This document shows, one piece after another, positions 50,696 through 58,996 of a DNA stretch of 64,000 nucleotides (position 1 is the stretch's first letter; every line of letters begins with the position of its first letter). Origin of the DNA: CAHJXG01 sp964235485. Lineage in GTDB: Bacteria > Pseudomonadota > Alphaproteobacteria > Acetobacterales > Acetobacteraceae. A program made the position numbers and the translations under genes. The stretch covers positions 8,714 to 72,713 of the forward strand of contig CAXSAZ010000020.1 in the NCBI GenBank assembly GCA_964235485.1, in the 5' to 3' direction. The notes under the pieces are model-generated. The model was not told where the DNA came from. It did no database searches and was given only the letters and a program-made list of their open reading frames with translations.

Positions 50696-51290
50696 CGGGC
50701 ATCGGCAGACGGTTTGTTGGCGGCGCCAGAGGGCACACGTAGCGCGGCGAGTAGGCGCAGGACGGGTTGTAGGCGAAGTTGAAGTCCAGGATTGTCAATC
50801 CATCGGGCGTGCTGCCGAGATCGGCTCCTTTGATCGTATCGAGCAAATAGCGTCCGGCGCCGTAGGTTTCCCGGCCGCTGGTCGCATCCGCAAAGGGCAG
50901 GAACACGCCGCCGCCGTAGCCCAGCAACCAGTAGAATGTGAGTTCGCCACCCAGCTTGGAATGCAGACCCTGGGTGCGTGCGAACGGCTGCATGTTGACC
51001 TGCCCATCAGCACCAGCTTGGAACGTCTCCACAGGAGCATCCGCAATCGCCGAGTGTTTCACGTGAAACACCAGCGCGGGGTTATAAGGGAACAGCCCAA
51101 GGCCCTTGAACCCACGCCCTGGCTCAATCGGGCTTTGCGGGTGGTCCCGGAACATCTCATCGCGCACGGTTCGCCAATAGCTCCAGCCGCGCTGTGGGTC
51201 CGGCTCCGCCCGGACGGCCGCGTAAAGCCCGGCGATCCGGCGGCGCCAATCCCAAAGCGCCGTAAAACCTGAAGTCACGACGACCGCCAT
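50667..51290 (-). CDS. DUF1684-domain protein
   Basis: A 207-aa protein whose C-terminal part matches DUF1684: ETYGAGRYLLDTIKGADLG, LDFNFAYNPSCAYSPRYVCP and APPTNRLPMPVRAGER. The N-terminus (residues 10-40) has the usual LYAAVRAEPDPQRGW element. Biochemical role is unknown. The gene carries a perfect parS site at 51055-51070, read in the protein as VFHVKH. Its 3' end overlaps the MATE gene by 29 bases, tail to tail. Confidence 0.82.
   Translation of the reverse strand: MAVVVTSGFTALWDWRRRIAGLYAAVRAEPDPQRGWSYWRTVRDEMFRDHPQSPIEPGRGFKGLGLFPYNPALVFHVKHSAIADAPVETFQAGADGQVNMQPFARTQGLHSKLGGELTFYWLLGYGGGVFLPFADATSGRETYGAGRYLLDTIKGADLGSTPDGLTILDFNFAYNPSCAYSPRYVCPLAPPTNRLPMPVRAGERAPA
51055..51070. other. 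parS: parS centromere site for ParB
   Basis: TGTTTCACGTGAAACA is the full 16-bp palindromic consensus bound by chromosomal ParB/Spo0J. It lies inside the DUF1684 coding sequence and encodes FHVKH. ParB-parS nucleates the partition complex and loads SMC; such sites are normally clustered near the replication origin. I found only this one copy in the window. Confidence 0.9.
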
Positions 51291-51368
51291 GTCCCGTTAC
51301 TCCCGCGCGACGGAACTGCCGATCAGCCCGGCACCGATCAGCGTGAGGCGCTGGAACACCGATCACGC

Positions 51369-52466
51369 TCAAACATGCGCCGTCTGCGCGGCCATGAACT
51401 CCGAAAGGATGTCGGCCACAGCCGCGCATTCCTCAGCGGTGCCGACCGTGATGCGAAGGCAGTGCGGCAGGCCGTAGCCCGCCACCATCCGCACCATCAC
51501 CCCGCGCGCCTTCAACGCGGCATGGGCGGCACCGGCCTTTTCAGACGAGCCGAAGTCGGCTAGGAGGAAGTTGCCCTCGCTTGGCCAAACCTGGACCCCG
51601 ACCCGCTCCAGTTCCGCCGCGAGCCAGCCGCGAATGCGCGTGTTGTGGGCGCGGCTCGCCTCGATCCAGCCGGGTTCGGCCAGCGCCGCGATCCCCGCCG
51701 CCTGCGCCGCCAGGCTCACGTTGAACGGGCTGCGCACCCGGTTCAGCACATCGGCGATCCCGGGCGGCGCATAGCACCACCCCAGGCGCAGGCCGCCCAG
51801 GCCGAAGATCTTGCTGAAGGTGCGCGTCATCACCGTGTTGTCGCCCGCATCCACCAAACGCGCGCCTGCGTCGAAGTCGGGCCGGTCCACGTACTCGGCA
51901 TAAGCGGCATCCAGCACCAGCAGTACATCAGGCGGCAGCCCGGCCCGCAGCCGCTCGACCTCCGATTGCGGCAGCAGGCTGCCGGTCGGGTTGTTCGGAT
52001 TGGCCAGGAACACCAGCCGGGTGGCCGCCGACACCGCCGCCAGCATCGCATCCACGTCGGCCGTCAACTGCCGCTCCGCTGCCTTGATGACACGACAGCC
52101 GGCATAGATTCCAGCGATCTCATAAACGCTGAACCCATGGCGGCTCATGATCAGTTCGGTACCTGGGCCGCCATACGCCAAGCAAAGCTGATAGATCAGG
52201 TCGTCCGACCCGGCGCCGCAAACGATCTGCGCGGGATGGAGCCCAAACCGCGCGCCAATGGCCCGGCGCAATTCCCGCGCGCCGCCGTCGGGATAACGGT
52301 GCAGTTCCTCCGCCGCCGCGGCATAGGCCGCACGGGCACCGGGCGGCGCGCCGAACGCGCCTTCATTGAACGAGAGATTGATCGTTCGGTTCGGCCCGGC
52401 CGCCTTGCTCTCGCTGCCCACATACGGCGCGATGCCGAGGATGCCCCCACGCGGTTGCGGCCCCAT
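51369..52466 (-). CDS. hisC: Histidinol-phosphate aminotransferase
   Basis: A 365-aa class I/II PLP aminotransferase of histidine biosynthesis. Motifs: LSFNEGAFGAPPGA, GAGSDDLIYQLCLAY, LANPNNPTGSLLP and the PLP-lysine region TFSKIFGLGGLRLGW. The ATG at 52466 overlaps the chorismate mutase stop (TGATG). Enzymes of this subgroup may also act on aromatic oxo-acids, which would fit the neighbour. Confidence 0.9.
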   Translation of the reverse strand: MGPQPRGGILGIAPYVGSESKAAGPNRTINLSFNEGAFGAPPGARAAYAAAAEELHRYPDGGARELRRAIGARFGLHPAQIVCGAGSDDLIYQLCLAYGGPGTELIMSRHGFSVYEIAGIYAGCRVIKAAERQLTADVDAMLAAVSAATRLVFLANPNNPTGSLLPQSEVERLRAGLPPDVLLVLDAAYAEYVDRPDFDAGARLVDAGDNTVMTRTFSKIFGLGGLRLGWCYAPPGIADVLNRVRSPFNVSLAAQAAGIAALAEPGWIEASRAHNTRIRGWLAAELERVGVQVWPSEGNFLLADFGSSEKAGAAHAALKARGVMVRMVAGYGLPHCLRITVGTAEECAAVADILSEFMAAQTAHV

Positions 52467-53344
52467 CAGGCGTCTCCCCCCACCGGCACGGCATAGGCGC
52501 CCAGCACCACGGGCCGGCACCCTGTCCCCCGCAGCGCCGCGAGCCGCGGGTCGTCATCGCCGACGAACCCCTCGACCTCCGCCAGCGCGCAGGCAGCCGA
52601 ACCGTTGACGCTCTGCCGCACGATCACCGGCCCGGCATGGAACTCGGCCGCAGCCATGGCGGCGCCCAAGCGCGTGCCGTCAGCATCCGCCAGCTCCAAG
52701 CCCAGCAGCGAGCGATCCTGGCCGCTCGGGTCCGGCGCCGCGGCGCTGACCGCCAGGCCCTGTACGGTGGGCGTCCCCTCCGGGCGCGGCGTCCAGAACG
52801 GCAGGCGGGCAACGACATGCAGCCGCGGATTGCCGGGTTGCAGCAGTGCGGTCCACCACGCATCGGGCGCTGCCTCGCCCTCCGCCGGCATCGGCAGCAC
52901 GGCGACGGTTGCGCGCCCGGTGCGCACCTCGTCCATCGCCTCGGCCGAACTGCGATGGGGGCGCATCGGAGTCAGCGCGCCGAAATGCTCCCGCGCCAGG
53001 GCCAGGTAGGCCGAGTCGCCCCCGGCTTCGCACACGCTGACCACCAGGGGATGCTGCTGCGCCGTCGTGGTGCCCAGCAGCTCGCGCCAGATACGCACGA
53101 TGCCAAAGGCCGGCAGCCCGCCGTCGTGCCGGGCCAGCAAGCGCCGGATGATGGTGGCTTCCCGTCCCGGCCGCAGCGGCACGGGGCCTTTCACCCGCAG
53201 CGCCGCCACCTGCTTCACCACCTCCGCCCGGCGCATCAGCGTGTTGTGCAATGTGTCGTCCAGCCGATCCAGCTCGGCCCGAAGCGACGCGAGGTCGGGC
53301 ACCTTGACCGGCGCGGCCGGCTGCGTTTGGGACGGACTGGACAT
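52466..53344 (-). CDS. Chorismate mutase with C-terminal degenerate dehydratase-like domain
   Basis: A 292-aa protein. Residues 17-92 are an AroQ-type chorismate mutase (LRAELDRLDDTLHNTLMRRA, VAALRVKGPVPLRPGREATI), turning chorismate into prephenate. From about residue 100 the chain resembles the binding-protein-like fold of prephenate dehydratase (VVSVCEAGGDSAYLALAREH and RTGRATVAVLPMPAE) but lacks the catalytic Thr-Arg-Phe motif. A full dehydratase is encoded at 38426. It is coupled to hisC and divergent from metX. Confidence 0.85.
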   Translation of the reverse strand: MSSPSQTQPAAPVKVPDLASLRAELDRLDDTLHNTLMRRAEVVKQVAALRVKGPVPLRPGREATIIRRLLARHDGGLPAFGIVRIWRELLGTTTAQQHPLVVSVCEAGGDSAYLALAREHFGALTPMRPHRSSAEAMDEVRTGRATVAVLPMPAEGEAAPDAWWTALLQPGNPRLHVVARLPFWTPRPEGTPTVQGLAVSAAAPDPSGQDRSLLGLELADADGTRLGAAMAAAEFHAGPVIVRQSVNGSAACALAEVEGFVGDDDPRLAALRGTGCRPVVLGAYAVPVGGDA

Positions 53345-53487
53345 CACAGTCGCTGAAACTTTCCGGGATGAGAAAAGCAAATGGCGGAAGCGTTACATCC
53401 TGCAAGCCGTCCATGGCAAGGCCGCGCGTCACAAACGCGCAGGCCGAGGTTGCCCGCAAACTCCATGCGTCTTATGCAGCCCCCATC

Positions 53488-54636
53488 ATGGATCATCTGG
53501 ACATCCCGTCCCGCGACACCCAGCAATCCGCGACCTTCGACGGCCGCTTCATGCTTGATTGCGGCGCGTCGCTGCCCTCCGTCACCGTTGCTTACCGCAC
53601 CTACGGCACGCTGAACGCCGCCCGGTCGAACGCGGCCCTCGTCTGCCACGCGCTGACCGGCGACCAATACGTGGCGGAGCCGCATCCCGGCACCGGCAAG
53701 CCCGGCTGGTGGAGCCAGGTCGTGGGGCCGGGCCGTCCCATCGACACCGACCGCTTCTTCGTCATCTGCGCCAACGTGCTGGGCGGCTGCATGGGCAGCA
53801 CCGGGCCACGCAGCTCGCGCGACGACGGGCCGGACGCGCCGCCATGGGGCACGGACTTCCCCCCCATCACCATCCGCGACATGGTGCGCGCCCAGCGCCT
53901 GCTGATCGACCGCCTGGGCATCTCCCGCTTGTTCGCGGCGGTCGGCGGCTCCATGGGCGGGATGCAGGTGCTCGAATGGGCCGCGACCTTCCCCGACCAG
54001 GTGTTCGCCGCCGTCCCCGTCGCCACCGCCGCCTTCCACTCGGCGCAGAACATCGCTTTCCACGAGGTCGGGCGTCAGGCCATCTTCGCCGACCCCGATT
54101 GGGCGGGCGGCGAGTATTGGCGCCACGGCACGATCCCCGCCCGCGGCCTGGCGGTGGCGCGCATGGCCGCGCACATCACCTATCTGAGCGAGCAGGCGCT
54201 GACCCGCAAGTTCGGCCGCCGCCAGCAAATCCCCGCCACGGGCGCGACCTCCCTGTTCGGCGACATGTTCGAGGTGGAAAGCTACCTGCGCCACCAGGGC
54301 AGCACCTTCGTCAACCGCTTCGACGCTAACAGCTACCTGACCATCACCCGCGCCATGGACTACTTCGACCTCGCGGCCGACCACGATGGCGACCTGGCCC
54401 GGGCATTCCGCGGCACCGCCACCCGGTTCTGCATCGTCAGCTTCGACAGCGACTGGCTGTTCCCCACCGCGCAGTCCCGCGCCATCGCCCGCGCGCTGAA
54501 CCGCGCCGGCGCCAACGTCAGCTTCGTCGAGATCGCCAGCGACAAGGGCCACGACGCCTTCCTGCTGGACGAGCCGGACTTCCACCGCACCCTGTCCGGC
54601 TTCCTATCCGGCTGCGCCGAGCACGCCCGGCTGTGA
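53488..54636 (+). CDS. metX: Homoserine O-acetyltransferase (MetX family)
   Basis: A 382-aa alpha/beta hydrolase-fold acyltransferase activating homoserine for methionine synthesis. The nucleophile Ser is in VGGSMGGMQVLEWA, the Asp in SFDSDWLFP and the His in DKGHDAFLL; ALVCHALTGDQYVAE is also typical. I start at ATG 53488; ATGs at 53368 and 53413 are in frame, but add an unusual leader. A succinyl rather than acetyl donor is possible in Alphaproteobacteria. Overlaps metW (GTGA). Confidence 0.92.
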   Translation: MDHLDIPSRDTQQSATFDGRFMLDCGASLPSVTVAYRTYGTLNAARSNAALVCHALTGDQYVAEPHPGTGKPGWWSQVVGPGRPIDTDRFFVICANVLGGCMGSTGPRSSRDDGPDAPPWGTDFPPITIRDMVRAQRLLIDRLGISRLFAAVGGSMGGMQVLEWAATFPDQVFAAVPVATAAFHSAQNIAFHEVGRQAIFADPDWAGGEYWRHGTIPARGLAVARMAAHITYLSEQALTRKFGRRQQIPATGATSLFGDMFEVESYLRHQGSTFVNRFDANSYLTITRAMDYFDLAADHDGDLARAFRGTATRFCIVSFDSDWLFPTAQSRAIARALNRAGANVSFVEIASDKGHDAFLLDEPDFHRTLSGFLSGCAEHARL

Positions 54637-55277
54637 GTCCGCACCCGCCCCCTATCGACCGGCCCGGCCGCCCCAAGGTGCGGTTCGACCTGCGCTTGAT
54701 GTCGGAGATGATCGCGCCCGCTTCCCGCGTGCTCGACATCGGCAGCGGCGACGGGACGCTGATCGAGCACCTGTTCCGCACCCGTGGCTGCGACGCCCGC
54801 GGCATCGAGATCGACATGGCCGAAGTCACCCGCGCCGTGGCCCACGGCCTGCCAGTAATGCACGGGGACGCCGACACCGACCTCGCCCACTACCCGGACG
54901 GGCTGTTCGATTACGTGGTGCTGTCCCGCACGCTCCAGGCGGTCGAGCGTCCGCAGGAGGTGCTGCGCCAAATGCTGCGCATCGGCACCCGTGCGCTGGT
55001 CAGCTTCCCGAACTTCGGCCATTGGCGGGTGCGCTGGCAACTCGTGCGGTCCGGCCGTATGCCGATGACGCCGACCTGGGACCGGCCCTGGTACGAGACG
55101 CCGAACATCCATCCCTGCACGATCCGCGACTTCTTCGCGCTGTGCGCACAGGAAGGCTACGCCGTGGAGCGCTGGCTCGCGGTGGACAACGAAGGCCATC
55201 AAGCGCCCTGGCGCCGCTTCCCCGGCCTCGCCAACCTGTTTGGCGAACAGGCGCTGTTCCTGTTGCGCCGGGCCTGA
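54633..55277 (+). CDS. metW: Methionine biosynthesis protein MetW
   Basis: A 214-aa methyltransferase-fold protein that partners with MetX. The SAM-type motif VLDIGSGDGTLIEHL is near residue 34, followed by DYVVLSRTLQAVERP and FPNFGHWRVRWQL, both typical of MetW. GTG at 54633 overlaps the metX stop. Confidence 0.92.
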   Translation: MSPHPPPIDRPGRPKVRFDLRLMSEMIAPASRVLDIGSGDGTLIEHLFRTRGCDARGIEIDMAEVTRAVAHGLPVMHGDADTDLAHYPDGLFDYVVLSRTLQAVERPQEVLRQMLRIGTRALVSFPNFGHWRVRWQLVRSGRMPMTPTWDRPWYETPNIHPCTIRDFFALCAQEGYAVERWLAVDNEGHQAPWRRFPGLANLFGEQALFLLRRA

Positions 55278-55283
55278 TCGGCG

Positions 55284-55907
55284 TCAGCTCGTCCGCAGCA
55301 CCGCCTGCAGGTTGCGCGCCGCCACGTCCAGCACGCTCTCGTCGCCGCTCACCATCAGCGCGGCAATCGCGCCGTCCAGCAACAGCAGGATTTGCCGGGC
55401 CAGCATACGCGGCTCGGTGTGGCCGGCCGCCTGCGCCCGCCCAGCGAGGAACGCGATGATCGCGGCATGGTGCTGCGCCGTCATCTCCCGTAGCCAAGGC
55501 TCGCCGCCGTTGCTGCCTTTGCTGTGCTCCGCCGCGGCGTTCATGAACGGGCAGCCGTAGAACCGCGCCCCCTCGAACCAAGTGCGCAGGGCCGGGACCG
55601 TCGCCCGCAACTGGTCAGCCGGGTCAGGGCCGGCCGCCTCGACCAGCGCAAAGAACGTTTCGCGCCAGTCCGCGCCTTCCCGCGCCAGCACCTCCCGGAC
55701 CAGCGCCTCCTTGGAGCCGAACCGCCCATACAGCGTCATCTTCGACGCGCCCGCCTCGGTCAGGATGCGGTCGATCCCCGTCGCGTGGATGCCATCTCGG
55801 CAGAACAGGTCGCGGGCCACCTCGATGATCCGCTCATGCGGCGGCGCCCGGCGCAGACTGGGCGCCGAGGCAGCGCCTCCGTTTTTGGCAGTTGACCCGC
55901 CTTCCAT
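55284..55907 (-). CDS. TetR-family transcription repressor
   Basis: A 207-aa regulator with the N-terminal helix-turn-helix at about 24-70 (IIEVARDLFCRDGIHATGID, then ASKMTLYGRFGSKEALV) and an effector domain ending in LLLLDGAIAALMVSG. It is divergent from the OsmC operon, with a good palindrome in the shared control region, so it most likely represses that operon. AAGGG precedes the ATG at 55907. Confidence 0.88.
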   Translation of the reverse strand: MEGGSTAKNGGAASAPSLRRAPPHERIIEVARDLFCRDGIHATGIDRILTEAGASKMTLYGRFGSKEALVREVLAREGADWRETFFALVEAAGPDPADQLRATVPALRTWFEGARFYGCPFMNAAAEHSKGSNGGEPWLREMTAQHHAAIIAFLAGRAQAAGHTEPRMLARQILLLLDGAIAALMVSGDESVLDVAARNLQAVLRTS

Positions 55908-56075
55908 CCCAAACCCTTCAAAATGGCTGTTTATGATGCATTCGATGCCCGAATACTGACCATTGCGTTTTGACACCGGCATGGCCAAAGCGGTCCGCAG
56001 TGTCGGTGCAAAGCCTGCGCCGGTCAAACCGTGCTTGGCACGCATCCTGCTTAAACTCGCGTAGGCGTCGCCAAG

Positions 56076-56089
56076 ACTGACCGGTCTGT
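56076..56089. promoter_or_regulatory. TetR operator candidate
   Basis: ACTGACCGGTCTGT is a 14-bp near-perfect palindrome centred on GACCGGTC, with one mismatched pair. It is 28 bases before the start of the OsmC-like gene and in the divergent region with the TetR gene. GACCGGTC-centred boxes are common for TetR/NemR-type repressors. Confidence 0.55.
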
Positions 56090-56116
56090 TCCGGGACACA
56101 AAAAGGAGTTTTAGGG

Positions 56117-56674
56117 ATGAGTGCCACCGCCAAGGCCCCGGCCATGCCCCCCACAGCCATGACGGGCTGCCTCGCGCCCATTGACAAAGACGGCCTCGAC
56201 GGCCTGATCGCCAAGGGCCGCGCCGACCCCAAGGCCGTCAAGACCCTCAAGTGCCGCACGATCGCCGAGGGCCGGTTCCGCCATCTTAACATGATCCGCG
56301 ACCTGCCGCCCTACATCGTGGACGAGCCGCCGGGCCTGCTCGGCGATGACACCGCGCCGAACCCGTCGGAAGCGTCGCTGGCCGCCCTCGGCTCCTGTTT
56401 GGCCGTCGGCATCCACGCCAACGCGGTGGCCCGCGGCATCACGGTGCGCAAGCTGGAGATCGAGCTTGAGGCCGACATCAACATCACCGCCGTGTGGGGC
56501 ACCGGCGACACCTCGCCGAAGCCGGTCGGCTTCGATGCGGTGCGCGCCAAGGTCCACCTGGAGGCCGACGCGCCGCGGGAGGACCTCGACGGCCTGATCG
56601 CCCACGCCACCAAGTGGTCGCCGGTCGCCAACACCTTTACCAAGCCGGTCGGCCTCGAAGTCCAATCTGTCTGA
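56117..56674 (+). CDS. OsmC-family protein
   Basis: A 185-aa OsmC-fold protein, probably reducing peroxides or handling sulfur species. One conserved Cys is present in LAALGSCLAVGIHANAVARG. The second cysteine of Ohr/OsmC peroxidases is absent: that position reads TKWSPVANTF. Single-cysteine members of this group exist, so it may not be a classical peroxidase. AAGGAG precedes the ATG. First of a three-gene operon under the TetR candidate. Confidence 0.85.
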   Translation: MSATAKAPAMPPTAMTGCLAPIDKDGLDGLIAKGRADPKAVKTLKCRTIAEGRFRHLNMIRDLPPYIVDEPPGLLGDDTAPNPSEASLAALGSCLAVGIHANAVARGITVRKLEIELEADINITAVWGTGDTSPKPVGFDAVRAKVHLEADAPREDLDGLIAHATKWSPVANTFTKPVGLEVQSV

Positions 56675-56693
56675 CCACACAGGGAGCGTTGCC

Positions 56694-57833
56694 ATGAGCG
56701 AGACCGCGATCCGTGCCGGCGCCCAGGCAGCGCTCCCGTCCGATGCCGCGCTCCGCGCCGCCATCGACGCCGAGTTGGCGCCGTTGGTTAAGCAGATCGA
56801 CCACGACGGCCTGTATCCCGCCGGGGCGATGCGCGCCTTGGGCGGCGCCGGGCTGTTCGCCCACCACCTCGCCGCCCACGCCCCGCGTCCCAGCATCGCC
56901 GCCGCCATCGACGCCATGGCCGCGGTGGGCGAGACCTGCATGTCCACCGCCTTCTGCACCTGGTGCCAGGACGCCGCCGGCTGGTATTTGGAACAGTCGG
57001 ACAACACCGCGCTGCGCGACGAACTGCAGCCCGGCCTCGCGCACGGCATCGCCATGGGCGGCACCGGCCTGTCCAACCCGATGAAGTCGCTATCCGGCAT
57101 CGAAACGTTCAAGCTGCGCGGACGCCGCGTGCCCGGCGGCTACGAGGTATCCGGCGTGCTCCCTTGGGTCAGCAACCTCGGCCCGGGCCACCTGTTCGGC
57201 ACCGTGTTCGTGGACGCCGACCGCCCGGAACACCGGGTCATGGCGATGATCCGCTGCGGCCAGCCCGGCGTTGACCTCAAGCAGAACGCCCATTTCGTGG
57301 CGCTGGAGGGCACCGGCACCTACACCGTGCTGTTCCGCCGCGCCTTCATCGCCGACGCCATGCTGCTGGCCGACCCGCTGGGCGACATGATCCGCCGCAT
57401 CAAGGCCGGCTTCATCCTGCTGCAAACCGGCATGGGCATCGGCGTGACGGAAGCCTGCATCGCCCTGATGCGGGAAGCCGACGTGACGCACCGCCACACC
57501 AACCAGCATTTGCCCCGCCGCGCCGACGACTTCGCTGCCGAACTCTCGGCGCTGCGCGCGGAAGTCGCGCAGCTCGCCGCGACGCCGCTGGAACAGGCGC
57601 CGGAATACCTCCGCGCCGTGCTGACGGCCCGCCTACGCATCAGCGAGCTGACGCTGGACGCCGGGCAGGCCGCGCTGATGCACGCCGGCGCCCGCGGCTA
57701 CCTTTTGGGATCGCCGGTCAACCGCCGCATCCGCGAGGGCCATTTCGTCGCGATCATCACCCCCTCCATCCGCCACCTGCGCGGGGAGCTGAGCCGCCCC
57801 GAGCTTCGCTTGACGCCCGGACGCCTGCACTGA
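56694..57833 (+). CDS. Acyl-CoA-dehydrogenase-fold flavoprotein
   Basis: A 379-aa protein of the acyl-CoA dehydrogenase superfamily (MAAVGETCMSTAFCTWCQDA, GYEVSGVLPWVSNLGPGHL near residue 140, C-terminal GARGYLLGSPVNRRIREGHF). The sequence does not show an obvious catalytic Glu in the usual place, and the setting with OsmC and sulfurtransferase genes recalls DszC/SfnC-type flavin monooxygenases of organosulfur use. A GGGAG site precedes the ATG. The reaction is unknown. Confidence 0.8.
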   Translation: MSETAIRAGAQAALPSDAALRAAIDAELAPLVKQIDHDGLYPAGAMRALGGAGLFAHHLAAHAPRPSIAAAIDAMAAVGETCMSTAFCTWCQDAAGWYLEQSDNTALRDELQPGLAHGIAMGGTGLSNPMKSLSGIETFKLRGRRVPGGYEVSGVLPWVSNLGPGHLFGTVFVDADRPEHRVMAMIRCGQPGVDLKQNAHFVALEGTGTYTVLFRRAFIADAMLLADPLGDMIRRIKAGFILLQTGMGIGVTEACIALMREADVTHRHTNQHLPRRADDFAAELSALRAEVAQLAATPLEQAPEYLRAVLTARLRISELTLDAGQAALMHAGARGYLLGSPVNRRIREGHFVAIITPSIRHLRGELSRPELRLTPGRLH

Positions 57834-57866
57834 CGCCGCCCCACCCTCGCCACAGGAGCTTCGAGC

Positions 57867-58733
57867 ATGACCGAGAAAGTGTTGCTGACCCCAGCCGAGC
57901 TGCAGGGGATGATGGGGCCGGGCGTGGTCGTGATCGACACGCGCTCGCCGGACGCTTACGCCGCCGGGCACATCCCGGGCGCAGTCAACGTGCATGACAT
58001 CTTCACCTACCTCGCGACCTCGACGCCGGAGGGCATGGCGGCGCTGCGGCAGAAGTTCGCCGACGCCTTTGGCGCCGCCGGGCTGTCCGGCGCGGAAACG
58101 GCGGTGTGCTACGAGGAAAGCATGAACTCCGGCTTCGGCCAGTCCTGCCGCGGCTACTTCCTGCTGAGCTGGCTCGGCTACGAGAAGGCGCGCGTGCTGC
58201 ACGGCGGGATGCAGGCCTGGCGCGCCGCCGGCCAGCCCGTCAGCACCGACCCGGCGGAGCCGGCGGCCAAGCCCTTCCCGCTGAGCGAGGCGGGCAGCGG
58301 CATGATGATCGACCGCGACGCCATGCTGGCCGCCGTGAACAACGACGCCATCGTGAAGCTCGACGTGCGCGACGTGGACGAGTGGATCGGCGCCAGCTCC
58401 TCCCCCTACGGCCCTGACTTCTGCCCGCGCAAGGGCCGCATCCCCGGGGCGCGCTGGCTGGAATGGTATCGCCTGATGAAGCCGACCGCCGCCGGCCCGA
58501 TGTTCAAGGCCCCGGACGAGATCAAGGCGGAGGCGCACACCGTCGGCATCACCCCGTCCACCCCGGTGTACCTTTACTGCTTCAAGGGCGCCCGCGCGTC
58601 CAACACGCTGGTGGCGCTGCGCGAGGCCGGGGTGCAGGACGTGCGGATGTACTTCGGCTCATGGAACGAATGGAGCCGCGACGAGAGCCTGCCAATCGAG
58701 ACCGGTATGCCGTTCGCCCAAGCCGCAGAGTAA
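57867..58733 (+). CDS. Two-domain sulfurtransferase (rhodanese family)
   Basis: A 288-aa protein of thiosulfate/3-mercaptopyruvate sulfurtransferase type. The N-terminal rhodanese domain starts LLTPAELQGMMGPGVVVIDT; the C-terminal domain carries the active-site loop YCFKGARASN with the catalytic Cys near residue 238. The first domain also has a cysteine at its loop (VCYEESMNSG). AGGAG lies before the ATG. It transfers a sulfane sulfur to an acceptor thiol or cyanide. Last gene of the OsmC operon. Confidence 0.88.
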   Translation: MTEKVLLTPAELQGMMGPGVVVIDTRSPDAYAAGHIPGAVNVHDIFTYLATSTPEGMAALRQKFADAFGAAGLSGAETAVCYEESMNSGFGQSCRGYFLLSWLGYEKARVLHGGMQAWRAAGQPVSTDPAEPAAKPFPLSEAGSGMMIDRDAMLAAVNNDAIVKLDVRDVDEWIGASSSPYGPDFCPRKGRIPGARWLEWYRLMKPTAAGPMFKAPDEIKAEAHTVGITPSTPVYLYCFKGARASNTLVALREAGVQDVRMYFGSWNEWSRDESLPIETGMPFAQAAE

Positions 58734-58774
58734 CACCCACGGCCGAACGGTCCGACCTGTCCGGGGCGGCTGGC

Positions 58775-58808
58775 GACGGGTAACGCTGCGCTGATCCGTC
58801 ATGGATGG
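58775..58808. repeat. Palindromic intergenic repeat, GCTGCGC-core type
   Basis: The core ACGGGTAACGCTGCGCTGAT continues to CCGT, then CATGGATGG. Its reverse complement matches 1770-1803 almost base for base, so it is the second copy of that element. It lies 42 bases after the sulfurtransferase stop. Confidence 0.6.
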
Positions 58809-58922
58809 AAGGCATCCGGCCGCTGAGACGCGCCGCCGCCAGGCAGCGCGCGGTCCGCGCAGGCCGCCGTTCCCCGCTTTTTCGATCCGTTTCCAACCTG
58901 GTGGGAAGCGTATCAGCATTGC

Positions 58923-58951
58923 TTGACACGCAACGCTCCCCCTGCATTGTT
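58923..58951 (+). promoter_or_regulatory. Promoter of the triple-repeat secreted protein gene
   Basis: A perfect -35 TTGACA (58923-58928) is 17 bases from ATTGTT (58946-58951). It lies about 45 bases before the start codon. The -10 is only partly like consensus. Confidence 0.5.
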
Positions 58952-58996
58952 CTTGCATCCCCGGCAGGATCGCTGGGCTGTAAAGGGAGAGCAAAC

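Noticed and set aside
53345..53487. SAM-responsive riboswitch upstream of metX
   Set aside because: The leader is short, and I could not match the conserved core of SAM-II or other SAM classes; a covariance-model search would settle it.
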